Positions 47,642 to 55,144 of a stretch of DNA of 64,000 nucleotides are shown piece by piece. Source of the DNA: Ferrovibrio xuzhouensis. Its GTDB lineage: Bacteria; Pseudomonadota; Alphaproteobacteria; Ferrovibrionales; Ferrovibrionaceae. The notes under the pieces are model-generated. The model was given only the letters and a program-made list of their open reading frames with translations, ran no database searches and was not told where the DNA came from. Location: NCBI RefSeq assembly GCF_042648965.1, contig NZ_JBHRYJ010000001.1, forward strand, positions 186,001 to 250,000, given 5' to 3'. The position numbers were made by a program, and so were the translations under genes. The number at the start of each line of letters is the position of its first letter. Position 1 is the first letter of the stretch.

Positions 47642-49066
47642 TCAGGCCGCCGTGCCGATGCGGGCAATGCGCAACACGTTGGTATTGCCCGGCATGCCGA
47701 ACGGGAAGCCCGCCGTGACGATCACGTCGTCACCGGCCTTGGCAAGCTCGCGGTCGACCGCCATGGCGGTGGCCTTGTCGATCATGTCGCCGAAATCGAT
47801 GGCATCGGGCGAGATCACCGCGTTGACGCCCCAGGCGAGACAGAGCCGGCGCGCGGTGCTGCCGAGCGGGGTGAGGCACAGGATCGGCGCCCGCGGCCGT
47901 TCGCGCGCGGCGCGCAGCGCGGTCGAGCCCGACATCGTATAGGTGACGATGGCCGCCGCATTGATCGTCTCGGCCACCTGGCGCGCCGCAGCGGTGATCG
48001 CATCCGACGCCGTGTGGTCCGGCAGATTGTGTTCGGCATCCATGATACCGCGATAGAGCGGATCGCGTTCGACCGCGATGGCGATGGCATTCATGGTCGC
48101 CACGCTCTCGACCGGATAGTCGCCCGATGCGCTCTCGGCCGACAGCATCACCGCATCGGCACCGTCATAGACCGCGGTGGCAACATCGGAGACTTCGGCG
48201 CGGGTCGGTACCGGCGCCTTGACCATGCTGTCGAGCATCTGGGTGGCGACCACGACCGGCTTGCCGGCGCGGCGCGCGGCGCGGACGATGCGCTTCTGCA
48301 CGCCGGGGACCGTCTGCAACGGCATCTCGACGCCGAGGTCGCCGCGCGCCACCATCAGCGCGTCGCACAGCTCGATCAGCTCATCAAGACAGTCGACCGC
48401 CGCCGGCTTCTCGATCTTGGCCAGCAGGGCGGCACGGCCATTGATCAGGGCGCGCGCCTCGCGCAGGTCGTCCGGCCGCTGCACGAAGCTGAGCGCCACC
48501 CAGTCGACGCCATGGTCGAGCGCGAAGGCGAGATCGGCGCGGTCCTTCGGTGTCAGCGCCGACAGCGGCACCACCATGTCGGGCAGGTTGAGCCCCTTAC
48601 GGTCGGACAGCCGGCCGCCGACCACCACCTCGGCCTCGGCCCAGCCCGGCCCGCAGGCGGCGATGCGCAGGCGCAGCTTGCCATCGTCCAGCAGCATTTC
48701 GGTGCCGGGTTTCAGGCTGCCCAGCACCTCGGCATGGGGCAGTTGCACGCGGGTGGCATCGCCCGGCGCCGCATCGTCATCGAGGCGGAAGCGCTGGCCC
48801 GGCACCAGATCGACACTGCCGCCGGCGAACCGGCCGACCCGCAGCTTCGGGCCCTGCAGGTCGGCGAGCAGGCCGATCGGCCGGCCGAGCTCGTGTTCCA
48901 GCGCGCGGACGGCGCGCAGGGTGGCGAGGTGGTCGTCATGGCTGCCGTGGCTGAAATTCAGGCGGAACACATCGGCGCCGGCGGCGAAGAGCGCCCGGAT
49001 CCGGTCCGGCGCCGCCGAGGCCGGCCCCAGCGTGGCCACGATCTTGACATTGCGCTCGCGATGCAT
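47642..49066 (-). CDS. pyk: pyruvate kinase
   Basis: Pyruvate kinase converts phosphoenolpyruvate and ADP to pyruvate and ATP, the last step of glycolysis. The 474-residue enzyme has KIVATLGPAS at its start, the Mg/K-site residues in FRLNFSHGSHDDH, the catalytic segment LLAKIEKPAAVD, MVARGDLGVEMPLQTVPGVQKR and the family signature around KPVVVATQMLDSM. The C-terminal domain is complete. GGAGGAATCCC before the ATG sets the start. Confidence 0.97.
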   Translation of the reverse strand: MHRERNVKIVATLGPASAAPDRIRALFAAGADVFRLNFSHGSHDDHLATLRAVRALEHELGRPIGLLADLQGPKLRVGRFAGGSVDLVPGQRFRLDDDAAPGDATRVQLPHAEVLGSLKPGTEMLLDDGKLRLRIAACGPGWAEAEVVVGGRLSDRKGLNLPDMVVPLSALTPKDRADLAFALDHGVDWVALSFVQRPDDLREARALINGRAALLAKIEKPAAVDCLDELIELCDALMVARGDLGVEMPLQTVPGVQKRIVRAARRAGKPVVVATQMLDSMVKAPVPTRAEVSDVATAVYDGADAVMLSAESASGDYPVESVATMNAIAIAVERDPLYRGIMDAEHNLPDHTASDAITAAARQVAETINAAAIVTYTMSGSTALRAARERPRAPILCLTPLGSTARRLCLAWGVNAVISPDAIDFGDMIDKATAMAVDRELAKAGDDVIVTAGFPFGMPGNTNVLRIARIGTAA

Positions 49067-49236
49067 GGGATTCCTCCACCTCTGACAGATACTTACATAG
49101 CAGCGCGGGGCCGGCGCCGTCAGCCCCGATGCCGCAGCGTAACCAAATAATTGAGACCGGGAGCGTTGCGTTTTCTGCTGCATCTGCGAAAAAAGCGCCG
49201 CCCACCCCAACAGAACCGTCCCAAGGACCGCAAGTC

Positions 49237-49770
49237 ATGGATATCGCCCGTATATCGGTCGGCAAGAACCCGCCCTACGACCTCAATGCCGTGATCGAGA
49301 TTCCGGCCGGCGGCTCGCCGGTGAAGTATGAGCTCGACAAGGATTCCGGCGCGCTGTTCGTCGACCGCTTCCTGCATACCGCCATGTTCTACCCGGCCAA
49401 TTACGGCTTCATTCCGCACACGCTGTCGAACGACGGCGACCCCTGCGACATCCTGGTGGTCAGCCATGTGCCGGTGGTGGCCGGTGCGGTGATCCGCTCG
49501 CGCCCGATCGGCGCGCTGAAGATGGAAGACGAGGCCGGCGGCGACGAGAAGATCATCGCCGTGCCGGTCGACAAGCTGCATCCCTTCTATACCAACGTGA
49601 AGAGCTACGAGGACCTGCCGGAGATCCTGCTGCAGCAGATCGAGCATTTCTTCGTGCACTACAAGGATCTCGAGAAGGGCAAGTTCGTGAAGTCGGCCGG
49701 CTGGGTCGGCACCGACGAGGCCGCCCGCATGATCACCGACGGCATCGTGCGCGCCGCCGGCATCAAGTAA
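49237..49770 (+). CDS. ppa: inorganic pyrophosphatase
   Basis: This soluble family I pyrophosphatase hydrolyses PPi to drive biosynthetic reactions. The 177-residue protein has the metal-binding signature DGDPCDILVVS and further active-site residues in KYELDKDSGALFVDRFL and YPANYGFIP. The length is typical of the bacterial hexameric enzyme. The start is MDIARISVG; in-frame upstream codons lie in the promoter. A strong terminator follows 31 nt after the stop. Confidence 0.97.
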   Translation: MDIARISVGKNPPYDLNAVIEIPAGGSPVKYELDKDSGALFVDRFLHTAMFYPANYGFIPHTLSNDGDPCDILVVSHVPVVAGAVIRSRPIGALKMEDEAGGDEKIIAVPVDKLHPFYTNVKSYEDLPEILLQQIEHFFVHYKDLEKGKFVKSAGWVGTDEAARMITDGIVRAAGIK

Positions 49771-49800
49771 CGCGCGGACTACATCGCGGTTTTCCGCCGA

Positions 49801-49835
49801 AGGCGCCGGAGCGATCCGGCGCCTTTCGTGTTTTT
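49801..49835 (+). terminator. rho-independent terminator of ppa
   Basis: AGGCGCCGGA and TCCGGCGCCT form a perfect 10-bp stem with the tetraloop GCGA, followed by TTCGTGTTTTT. It ends the ppa transcript and is immediately followed by the FNR-like box of the next gene. Confidence 0.9.
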
Positions 49836-49836
49836 A

Positions 49837-49850
49837 TTGATCTGCAACAA
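49837..49850 (+). promoter_or_regulatory. FNR/Dnr-like box upstream of the Spy-like gene
   Basis: TTGATCTGCAACAA differs from TTGAT-N4-ATCAA at one position and is followed by GGC. It lies 60 nt before the start codon. It shares TTGAnC and CAAGGC with the sites before the YeeE/YedE and adhP genes. Confidence 0.5.
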
Positions 49851-49910
49851 GGCCCCGCCGCCATGCGGCGCCGATCATCGCCGCATCATCCATGCAATGG
49901 AGGTTGTGCG

Positions 49911-50495
49911 ATGAAAAACACCAGACATGCGATTGCGGCGGCGGCCCTGCTGGCCGGCTGCCTGCTGGGCGGTGGCGCCGCACTGGCGCAGGGCGGCCCG
50001 CCGATGGGCCGCGGTTCCGCCACGATGCCGATGATGCCGGGCTACGGCCCCGGCGCCAACTCCGGTTACGGTTACGGCATGATGCAGGGCTACGGCATGA
50101 TGTCCGGCGCCGGCATGATGCCGGGCTGGGGCATGATGGGCGGCCATACCGCCGGCATGCTCGCCTTCATCAAGGCCGAGATCGGCGTCACGGCGGCCCA
50201 GGAAACGCAATGGAACAGCTTCGCCGCCGCTTTGCAGGCGATGGCCGATGACATGCATGCCGCGATGTATGGCGGCGGCAAACCCGATGCCATCAGGCCC
50301 GGCGCCATGATGGGCGATCGCGGCCAGGCCGAAGCGCTGCCCGACGCGCTGGCGGCGCGGGTGCGCTGGATGAGCAGCCATCTCGCCGCGCTGAAAAACC
50401 TGCAGGCGGCGGCGGGCCCCTTCTATGCCGCGCTGGACGCCGGCCAGAAGGCGAAGGCCGACGCCCTGCTCGGCTGCGGCTTCTGCGGCCGCTGA
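49911..50495 (+). CDS. Spy/CpxP-like Gly/Met-rich periplasmic protein
   Basis: This 194-residue protein has a signal peptide (cleavage near ALAQGGP), a Gly-Tyr-Met repeat region (GYGYGMMQGYGMMSGAGMM) and a helical C-terminal domain with an LTxxQ-like motif (GVTAAQETQWNSF), ending GCGFCGR. The last part resembles Spy/CpxP periplasmic chaperones, and the Met-rich arm could bind copper. ATGGAGGTTGTGCG before the ATG gives the ribosome-binding site. It is followed by a long noncoding stretch. Confidence 0.78.
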   Translation: MKNTRHAIAAAALLAGCLLGGGAALAQGGPPMGRGSATMPMMPGYGPGANSGYGYGMMQGYGMMSGAGMMPGWGMMGGHTAGMLAFIKAEIGVTAAQETQWNSFAAALQAMADDMHAAMYGGGKPDAIRPGAMMGDRGQAEALPDALAARVRWMSSHLAALKNLQAAAGPFYAALDAGQKAKADALLGCGFCGR

Positions 50496-51155
50496 CGACG
50501 CAAGCTGACGGCGCACAAAGAAAAGCGGCGACCGGGGTGGGCCGGTCGCCGCAGGTGGGAAAGCGGGAGGTGGAGGGTAATTGCCGATCCGGTGCGCTGC
50601 TTACACGATACCGAACCATGTCTCCTGGCCTGCCAGCCATGTCCGGCAGCCCCGGTGGGGTGGACCCGGGCCGCCGCTTTGTCCCTCCGGGGGTGCGGAG
50701 GGTCCCTCCGGGGGTGCGGAGGGGAATAATCCGGGGTGCACGTCCACTCGGGCCAGGTGGGCCGTCGCGGAGGGGGGAAGGCGTGCACCCCTCCCGGCAG
50801 GGGTGGGCCTGCCAAGACAATCTCGGGATGGCCGGCGGATAACGCCCGCCGGCCGTAGCAAACCATCCGCCCAGCGGCCCTGGGGAACCCGGTAGCCGGT
50901 GAGTTCCGCCGTCTGGGGAAGACTCGGCCGCAGGCCGGATGTCTGCCGGGGCCCATCTTCCGGTTTTCCGCCATCGCCTCGCTATGCCACCTGTGCCAGC
51001 CCCGGCAGAATCCCGCCACGGCCCGCGAGTCCCATGACCGGCAAGGACGACTCCGCGCGACTCTGGCCGGCACCGGCCGGCGGTTGCGGAACGCCTTGGA
51101 CGGACTATGCAGTTTGTGCCAAAATGGCCGGCGAAGGGGCTGGGGACATATACCT
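50496..51155 (+). other. 660-bp structured noncoding region before the AraC-type gene
   Basis: I see no convincing gene here. It contains a 21-bp tandem duplication (50681-50722), a strong hairpin at 50830-50854 (GGCCGGCGG / CCGCCGGCC, 7-nt loop), and about 50880-50960 a series CTGGGGAACCCGG, GTGAGTTCCGCC, CTGGGGAAGAC and GCCGGATGTCTGCC that recalls parts of a cobalamin riboswitch. The open frames that cross the region have no start support and read as Pro/Arg-rich low complexity. The last 150 nt presumably hold the AraC-type promoter. Confidence 0.5.
50681..50722. repeat. 21-bp tandem duplication
   Basis: The unit GTCCCTCCGGGGGTGCGGAG plus G occurs twice in direct succession without mismatch. 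Each unit is itself a CCCTCCG/CGGAGG imperfect dyad, so the pair can form stacked hairpins. No coding role is visible. Confidence 0.8.
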
Positions 51156-52307
51156 ATGAGCGCAGCGGCCACCGCTTCGACCACCCGGATTCCCGGTGCC
51201 AGCCGTCCTGGTGCCGGCCGGCTCGGTGCCAGTCGTCCCGCGCCGGGTTTCCGGCACCTGCAGGGCATCGAGGCGCTGGGCGCCGCCGATCCCGCCCTGC
51301 CGCTCGGCCTCGCCGCCACCCTGCTGGCGCCGCTGCCGCCGGGCCGCCCGCTCGGCCGCCTGCTGCGCGCCTCCCTCCCCGGCCTGACCATCCGCAGCGG
51401 CTGGCTGCAGGGCGAGCTGCGCCTGCGCGGCGCCGTCTCCGGCCGCCACCTGGTGCTGGCGCTGCGCCTGCCCGACACCATGTCGGAAGCCGGGCCGGGC
51501 CGCCTGCGCCTGTGGCACCGCACCGCGCAGCCGGGCGATCTCTGCGTGCTGCCGCCGGGCCATGAACTCGACGGCTGCCTGCACGGCGGCCTCGACTACG
51601 CGCTGGTCGCGCTGCGCCCGCCGGTGCTGCGCGAGGCTTTGCGGCGCGGCGAGATCGCGCTGCCGGGCTTCGATCCGCTTGGCCTCGACCCGGCCGCGCT
51701 GTTCGAGCATGCCGCGCTGCACCGCCCGCCGGCGACGGTGGCCGCCGCTGCCATGCGCCGGGTGACGGCGGCGCTCGCCATCCTGGAGCAGTTCGGCGAC
51801 AGCCTGTCGCCGCGCGCCGAGAGCCTGCTGCGCGGCGAGCTGCTCGATGCCCTGCTGGCGCCATTGGCCGCCGCGCAGAACCGTTCGCGCGCCGATGGCG
51901 AGACGCAGGCCATGCCCGAGCCGGTGATGGACGCCACCTACATCGTGCGGCTGGTCGAGGATTACCTGACCGTCACCGGGGCGGCGGCCGGCGGCGAGCT
52001 GCCCGACATCGACACCATCTGCGGCGCCTTCCGCCTGTCGCGGCGCAGCCTGGCGCGCGCCTTCCACGACAGCCTCGGGCTCGGGCCGATGACCTACATC
52101 CGCCTGCTGCGGCTGTCGCAGACCCGCCGCGCGCTGGTCGAGGCCCGCCTTGGCCCGGCGCAGGAACAGGATGACGCGCCGTCCAGCGTCACGGCCATCG
52201 CGCTGGCGCATGGCTTCACCGAACTCGGCCGTTTCGCCGTGCTGTACCGCCGCATGTTCGGCGAGACGCCGTCGGAAACCCTGCACGGCAGCCGCCGCGC
52301 GGGGTGA
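51156..52307 (+). CDS. AraC-family transcriptional regulator
   Basis: This 383-residue regulator has a long variable N-terminal domain (cupin-like or AraC_binding_2-like, including HELDGCLHGGLDYALVALRPP) and a C-terminal AraC double helix-turn-helix. The latter is seen in DTICGAFRLSRRSLARAFHDSLG, MTYIRLLRLSQTRRALVEA and AIALAHGFTELGRFAVLYRRMFGETPSETL. An insertion (LGPAQEQDDAPSSVT) separates the two HTH units. The ligand and targets are unknown. The start is taken at MSAAATAST; the first 40 residues are low-complexity and may be over-extended. Confidence 0.88.
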   Translation: MSAAATASTTRIPGASRPGAGRLGASRPAPGFRHLQGIEALGAADPALPLGLAATLLAPLPPGRPLGRLLRASLPGLTIRSGWLQGELRLRGAVSGRHLVLALRLPDTMSEAGPGRLRLWHRTAQPGDLCVLPPGHELDGCLHGGLDYALVALRPPVLREALRRGEIALPGFDPLGLDPAALFEHAALHRPPATVAAAAMRRVTAALAILEQFGDSLSPRAESLLRGELLDALLAPLAAAQNRSRADGETQAMPEPVMDATYIVRLVEDYLTVTGAAAGGELPDIDTICGAFRLSRRSLARAFHDSLGLGPMTYIRLLRLSQTRRALVEARLGPAQEQDDAPSSVTAIALAHGFTELGRFAVLYRRMFGETPSETLHGSRRAG

Positions 52308-52331
52308 GCCGGCCGCATCTCCTCGTCGTCA

Positions 52332-52354
52332 TCCCCGGGCCTGACCCGGGGATC
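52332..52354. repeat. palindromic interspersed element (CCCCGGG type)
   Basis: ATCCCCGGG and CCCGGGGAT form a 9-bp stem with the 5-nt loop CCTGA, just after the AraC-type stop. It is a variant of the GTCA-CCC-palindrome family seen again between 52.9 and 58.7 kb and common in alphaproteobacterial genomes. Confidence 0.75.
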
Positions 52355-52360
52355 TTGCGC

Positions 52361-52510
52361 CGCCGGTGACCGTTCCGGACCGTTTGTGCCCATTCGGGAC
52401 CGTTCGGGACCATTCCTGCCCGTTTTGGACCGCTCTGGACCGCTGGTGACCGTTTCGGACCGTTTCGGCCCGTTGATGACCGTTTCGGACCGTTTCGGTT
52501 CGTTTCGCCG
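52361..52510. repeat. perfectly phased 10-bp tandem array
   Basis: About fifteen consecutive decamers follow one another with no insertion or deletion. The consensus is CCGTTTCGGA, and the exact unit occurs at 52451 and 52481; others vary mainly at positions 3-9 (for example CCGTTCGGGA, CCATTCCTGC, CCGCTCTGGA). The minus strand has no stop in any frame, because each frame reads a rotation of the decapeptide SETVRNGPKR. I do not consider any of these frames a proven gene. The array fills most of the gap between the AraC-type and GIY-YIG genes. Confidence 0.92.
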
Positions 52511-52611
52511 CCGGCGGGCATCGCCGGCCCCGGCCGCCTCCGCCGGTTGAGACATAAATCACATCTGAGAACATATAGGGATTAACGACCGCCCGGCAAG
52601 GCCGTGCCCCG

Positions 52612-52899
52612 TCAGGCCAGCCCGTCATACAGATCGTCCCAGCCGGGATTGGCGGTCTCCACCAGATCGAGCTTCCAGTCGCGCAGCCAGCGCTTCAGCG
52701 CCTTCTCGCGGCGGATTGCCTCGCGGATGTCGTCATGCCGCTCGAACCAGACGAGACGCTTGAGGTCATAACGCTTGGTGAAACTCTCGGCCACGCCTTC
52801 GCGATGCTCCCACACGCGGCGCACCAGGTCGGAGGTCACGCCGACATAGAGCGTGCCGCGTGGCTGGTTGGTCAGGATATACACCCAGCCGCCCGTCAT
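52612..52899 (-). CDS. GIY-YIG nuclease-domain protein
   Basis: This is a 95-residue single-domain protein of the UvrC N-terminal/COG2827 type. The GIY-YIG strand pair is seen as GWVYILTN and LYVGVTSDLVRRVWEH, with the catalytic Arg in the helix and a Glu (REGVAE or REKALKRW) further on; WKLDLVETANPGWDDLYD is the usual end. Such small proteins are probable structure-specific endonucleases, but none of the stand-alone group is well characterised. It is flanked on one side by the 10-bp array and on the other by the palindrome array. Confidence 0.92.
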   Translation of the reverse strand: MTGGWVYILTNQPRGTLYVGVTSDLVRRVWEHREGVAESFTKRYDLKRLVWFERHDDIREAIRREKALKRWLRDWKLDLVETANPGWDDLYDGLA

Positions 52900-52920
52900 G
52901 CGGCGAGCCTTGTCAGGGTG

Positions 52921-53213
52921 GACCCTCGGGTCAAGCCCGAGGGTGACGGTTTATGGGTGCCCCCCGCGTCAGGGCCGGGGACGACGATTTATAGGTGGCC
53001 CCCGGGTCAAGCCCGAGGGTGACGGTTTATGGGTGCCCCCGGATCAGGGCCGGGGACGACGATTTATAGGTGGCCCCCGGGTCAAGCCCGGGCATGACGG
53101 TTTATGGGTAGACCCTCGGGTCAAGCCCGAGGGTGACGCGTTTTTGAATGCGGCCGTATGCGTGGTTTAACGAAACTATATAAATCGTCACCCTCGGGCT
53201 TGACCCGAGGGTC
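52921..53213. repeat. alternating palindrome array of 37-39 bp units plus an inverted copy
   Basis: Four A units (ACCCTCGGG-TCAAG-CCCGAGGGT or the CCCGGG variant, followed by GACGGTTTATGGGT) alternate with two B units (GTCAGGGCCGGGGACGACG followed by ATTTATAGGTGG) at 37-39 bp intervals up to about 53140. An inverted copy of the A stem lies at 53187-53213 and would pair with any A unit. The hairpins have 9-bp stems. The segment holds no gene; it separates the GIY-YIG gene from the GMC oxidoreductase stop. Confidence 0.88.
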
Positions 53214-53224
53214 CATTCGGCGCT

Positions 53225-54874
53225 TCAGGCCCTGGCATCCTCCAGCACCATCGCGGCGCCCTTCTCGGCGATCATCAGGGTCGGCGAGGCGGTGTTGCCG
53301 GACGTGATCAGCGGCATGGCCGACGCATCGATCACGCGCAGGCCCGCAATGCCGCGCACGCGCAGGCGGCCGTCGAGCACCGCCATCGGGTCGCCGTCGA
53401 CACCCATCCTGGCGGTGGCGACCGGATGGAAGATGGTGGCGCCGAGATCGCCGGCGGCCTGCGCCATCTGGTCTTCGGTCTGCACGGCTGGTCCCGGCAG
53501 GTATTCCTCGGGTTTGTATCTGGCCAGCGCGGGTGCGGCGGCGAGCTTGCGGGTCAGCTTCAGGCTGTCGACGGCGACGCGGCGGTCGGCCTCGGTCGAC
53601 AGGTAGTTCGGCTGGATCGCCGGCGCCTGTTTCGCATCGGCAGACGTGATGCGCACATGGCCGCGGCTGGTCGGCCGCAGGTTGCAGATCGACGCGGTGA
53701 ACGCCGGGAAGCGATGCAGGGGATCGCCGAATTTATCCAGGCTGAGCGGCTGGATGTGGAACTCGACATTGGCGGTCTCGTGCTCAGGCGACGAGCGGGT
53801 GAACAGGCCGAACTGCGACGGCGGCATGGTCAGCGCGCCGGTGCGGAACAGCGCGTACTCGATGCCGGTCATCGCCTTGGCGAAGCGCGAGCGGTCGATC
53901 TGGTTGATCGTCTTGACGCCCTGGACCTTGTAGATCAGGCGCAGCTGCAGATGGTCCTGCAGGTTCTCGCCGACGCCGGGCAGGTCATGCACCACATTTA
54001 TCCCGTGTTCCCGGAGCAGCCCTGCAGGACCAATGCCGCTGAGCTGCAGGAGCTGCGGCGAGGCGATGGCGCCGGCGGCGAGGATCACCTCGCCGCGCGC
54101 GCGGGCGATGAAGCGCCGGCCGTCCTGCTCGTATTCGATGCCGACCGCACGCGGCCCGCGATCCGTGTTCTCGATGACGACGCGATGCACATGCACATGC
54201 AGCCGCAGATCGAGGTTGGGCCGCGACAGCACGGGTTTGAGGAATCCGGTGGCGGCCGACCAGCGCCGGCCGCTCTTCTGGTTGACATGGAAATAGCCGC
54301 TGCCCTCGTTGTCGCCGGTGTTGAAATCGGCGACGGGCGGAATGCCGATCTCGGCGCCGGCCTTCTGCACGGTATCGAGCAGGTCCCAGCGCACGCGGGG
54401 ACGCTCGACGCGCCATTCGCCGCCGGCGCCATGCAGCGCGGAGGCGCCGGCGAAATGATCCTCATGGGTGCGGAACACCGGCAGCACGTCATCCCAGCCC
54501 CAGCCGGTGAGGCCCATCTGGCGCCAGGTGTCGTAGTCGCGCGCCTGGCCGCGCATGTAGACCATGGCGTTGATCGCGGTGCAGCCGCCGATCACCTTGC
54601 CGCGCGCATAGCCGATGCTGCGGCCGTTCAGGCCCGGCACCGGTTCGGTCCTGAAGCACCAGTCGCTGCGCGGATTGCCGATGGCGAACAGATAGCCGAT
54701 GGGGATGTGGAACCAGATCCAGTTATCCTTGCCGCCGGCCTCCAGCAGCAGGACCTTGTTGGCGGGGTCCCTGCTCAGCCGGTTGGCGAGCAGCGAGCCG
54801 GCGGTGCCGCCGCCGACGATGATGTAATCGAACTCCCCGGCCGCAGCGGCGGTGGTTTCTTGTTGGGCCGACAT
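53225..54874 (-). CDS. GMC-family FAD oxidoreductase (choline dehydrogenase-like)
   Basis: This 549-residue flavoenzyme of the glucose-methanol-choline family oxidises a primary alcohol to the aldehyde. The FAD motif is DYIIVGGGTAGSLLANRLS, PROSITE-type signatures are near GKVIGGCTAINAMVYMRGQ and ILAAGAIASPQLLQLSGIG, and the C-terminal active-site His and Asn are in IFHPVATARMG and SGNTASPTLMIAEKGA. The length is normal. Downstream of its start on the genome lies a crippled aldehyde dehydrogenase gene, the usual catabolic partner, so the pathway may be partly lost. Confidence 0.93.
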   Translation of the reverse strand: MSAQQETTAAAAGEFDYIIVGGGTAGSLLANRLSRDPANKVLLLEAGGKDNWIWFHIPIGYLFAIGNPRSDWCFRTEPVPGLNGRSIGYARGKVIGGCTAINAMVYMRGQARDYDTWRQMGLTGWGWDDVLPVFRTHEDHFAGASALHGAGGEWRVERPRVRWDLLDTVQKAGAEIGIPPVADFNTGDNEGSGYFHVNQKSGRRWSAATGFLKPVLSRPNLDLRLHVHVHRVVIENTDRGPRAVGIEYEQDGRRFIARARGEVILAAGAIASPQLLQLSGIGPAGLLREHGINVVHDLPGVGENLQDHLQLRLIYKVQGVKTINQIDRSRFAKAMTGIEYALFRTGALTMPPSQFGLFTRSSPEHETANVEFHIQPLSLDKFGDPLHRFPAFTASICNLRPTSRGHVRITSADAKQAPAIQPNYLSTEADRRVAVDSLKLTRKLAAAPALARYKPEEYLPGPAVQTEDQMAQAAGDLGATIFHPVATARMGVDGDPMAVLDGRLRVRGIAGLRVIDASAMPLITSGNTASPTLMIAEKGAAMVLEDARA

Positions 54875-54958
54875 GGCCGAGTACTTTCCCTCCCTCGTAA
54901 TGCGTGCAAGGGAGCACTTTAAAGAATGCCAACAAAAAAAGCACCACTGAGTTCTAGC

Positions 54959-55144
54959 TTAAGCTCCTTTTGGCCCCTCCAATAATCTAAACCAATCCTT
55001 CACCGTTAGCTTCAGCCGATTACACCCCCCATTATTGAGCCAGAGATAATGCAGCCTTTGCAAAACCACCTTCAATAAGAATGTATCTTTTGCTGCATAC
55101 AAGAGTTCTCTAAAAAACGATCCCGCCACTTCAAGAACTCTCAC
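54959..55144 (-). CDS. possible small protein in a low-GC patch
   Basis: This 61-residue frame starts at a GTG overlapping the stop of the aldehyde dehydrogenase remnant (GTGA) and reads as a plausible mixed protein (LLYAAKDTFLLKVVLQRLHYLW, then GGCNRLKLTVKDWFRLL). Its base composition is visibly lower in GC than every neighbour, which suggests recent acquisition or a remnant. No family is recognised, there is no clear ribosome-binding site, and it may not be expressed. Confidence 0.35.
   Translation of the reverse strand: MRVLEVAGSFFRELLYAAKDTFLLKVVLQRLHYLWLNNGGCNRLKLTVKDWFRLLEGPKGA

Noticed and set aside
50423..51523. A 366-residue minus-strand open frame across the noncoding region and the AraC-type gene
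   Set aside because: It is Arg/Pro-rich and crosses duplicated repeats, and its first third is antisense to a clear AraC-type regulator.
52094..52555. A minus-strand frame of 153 residues reading through the 10-bp array
   Set aside because: Its openness in the array is automatic for a stop-free 10-bp period, and its other part is antisense to the AraC-type helix-turn-helix.
52361..53213. CRISPR array
   Set aside because: The repeats are contiguous or alternating palindromes without unique spacers of constant length, and no cas gene is present.
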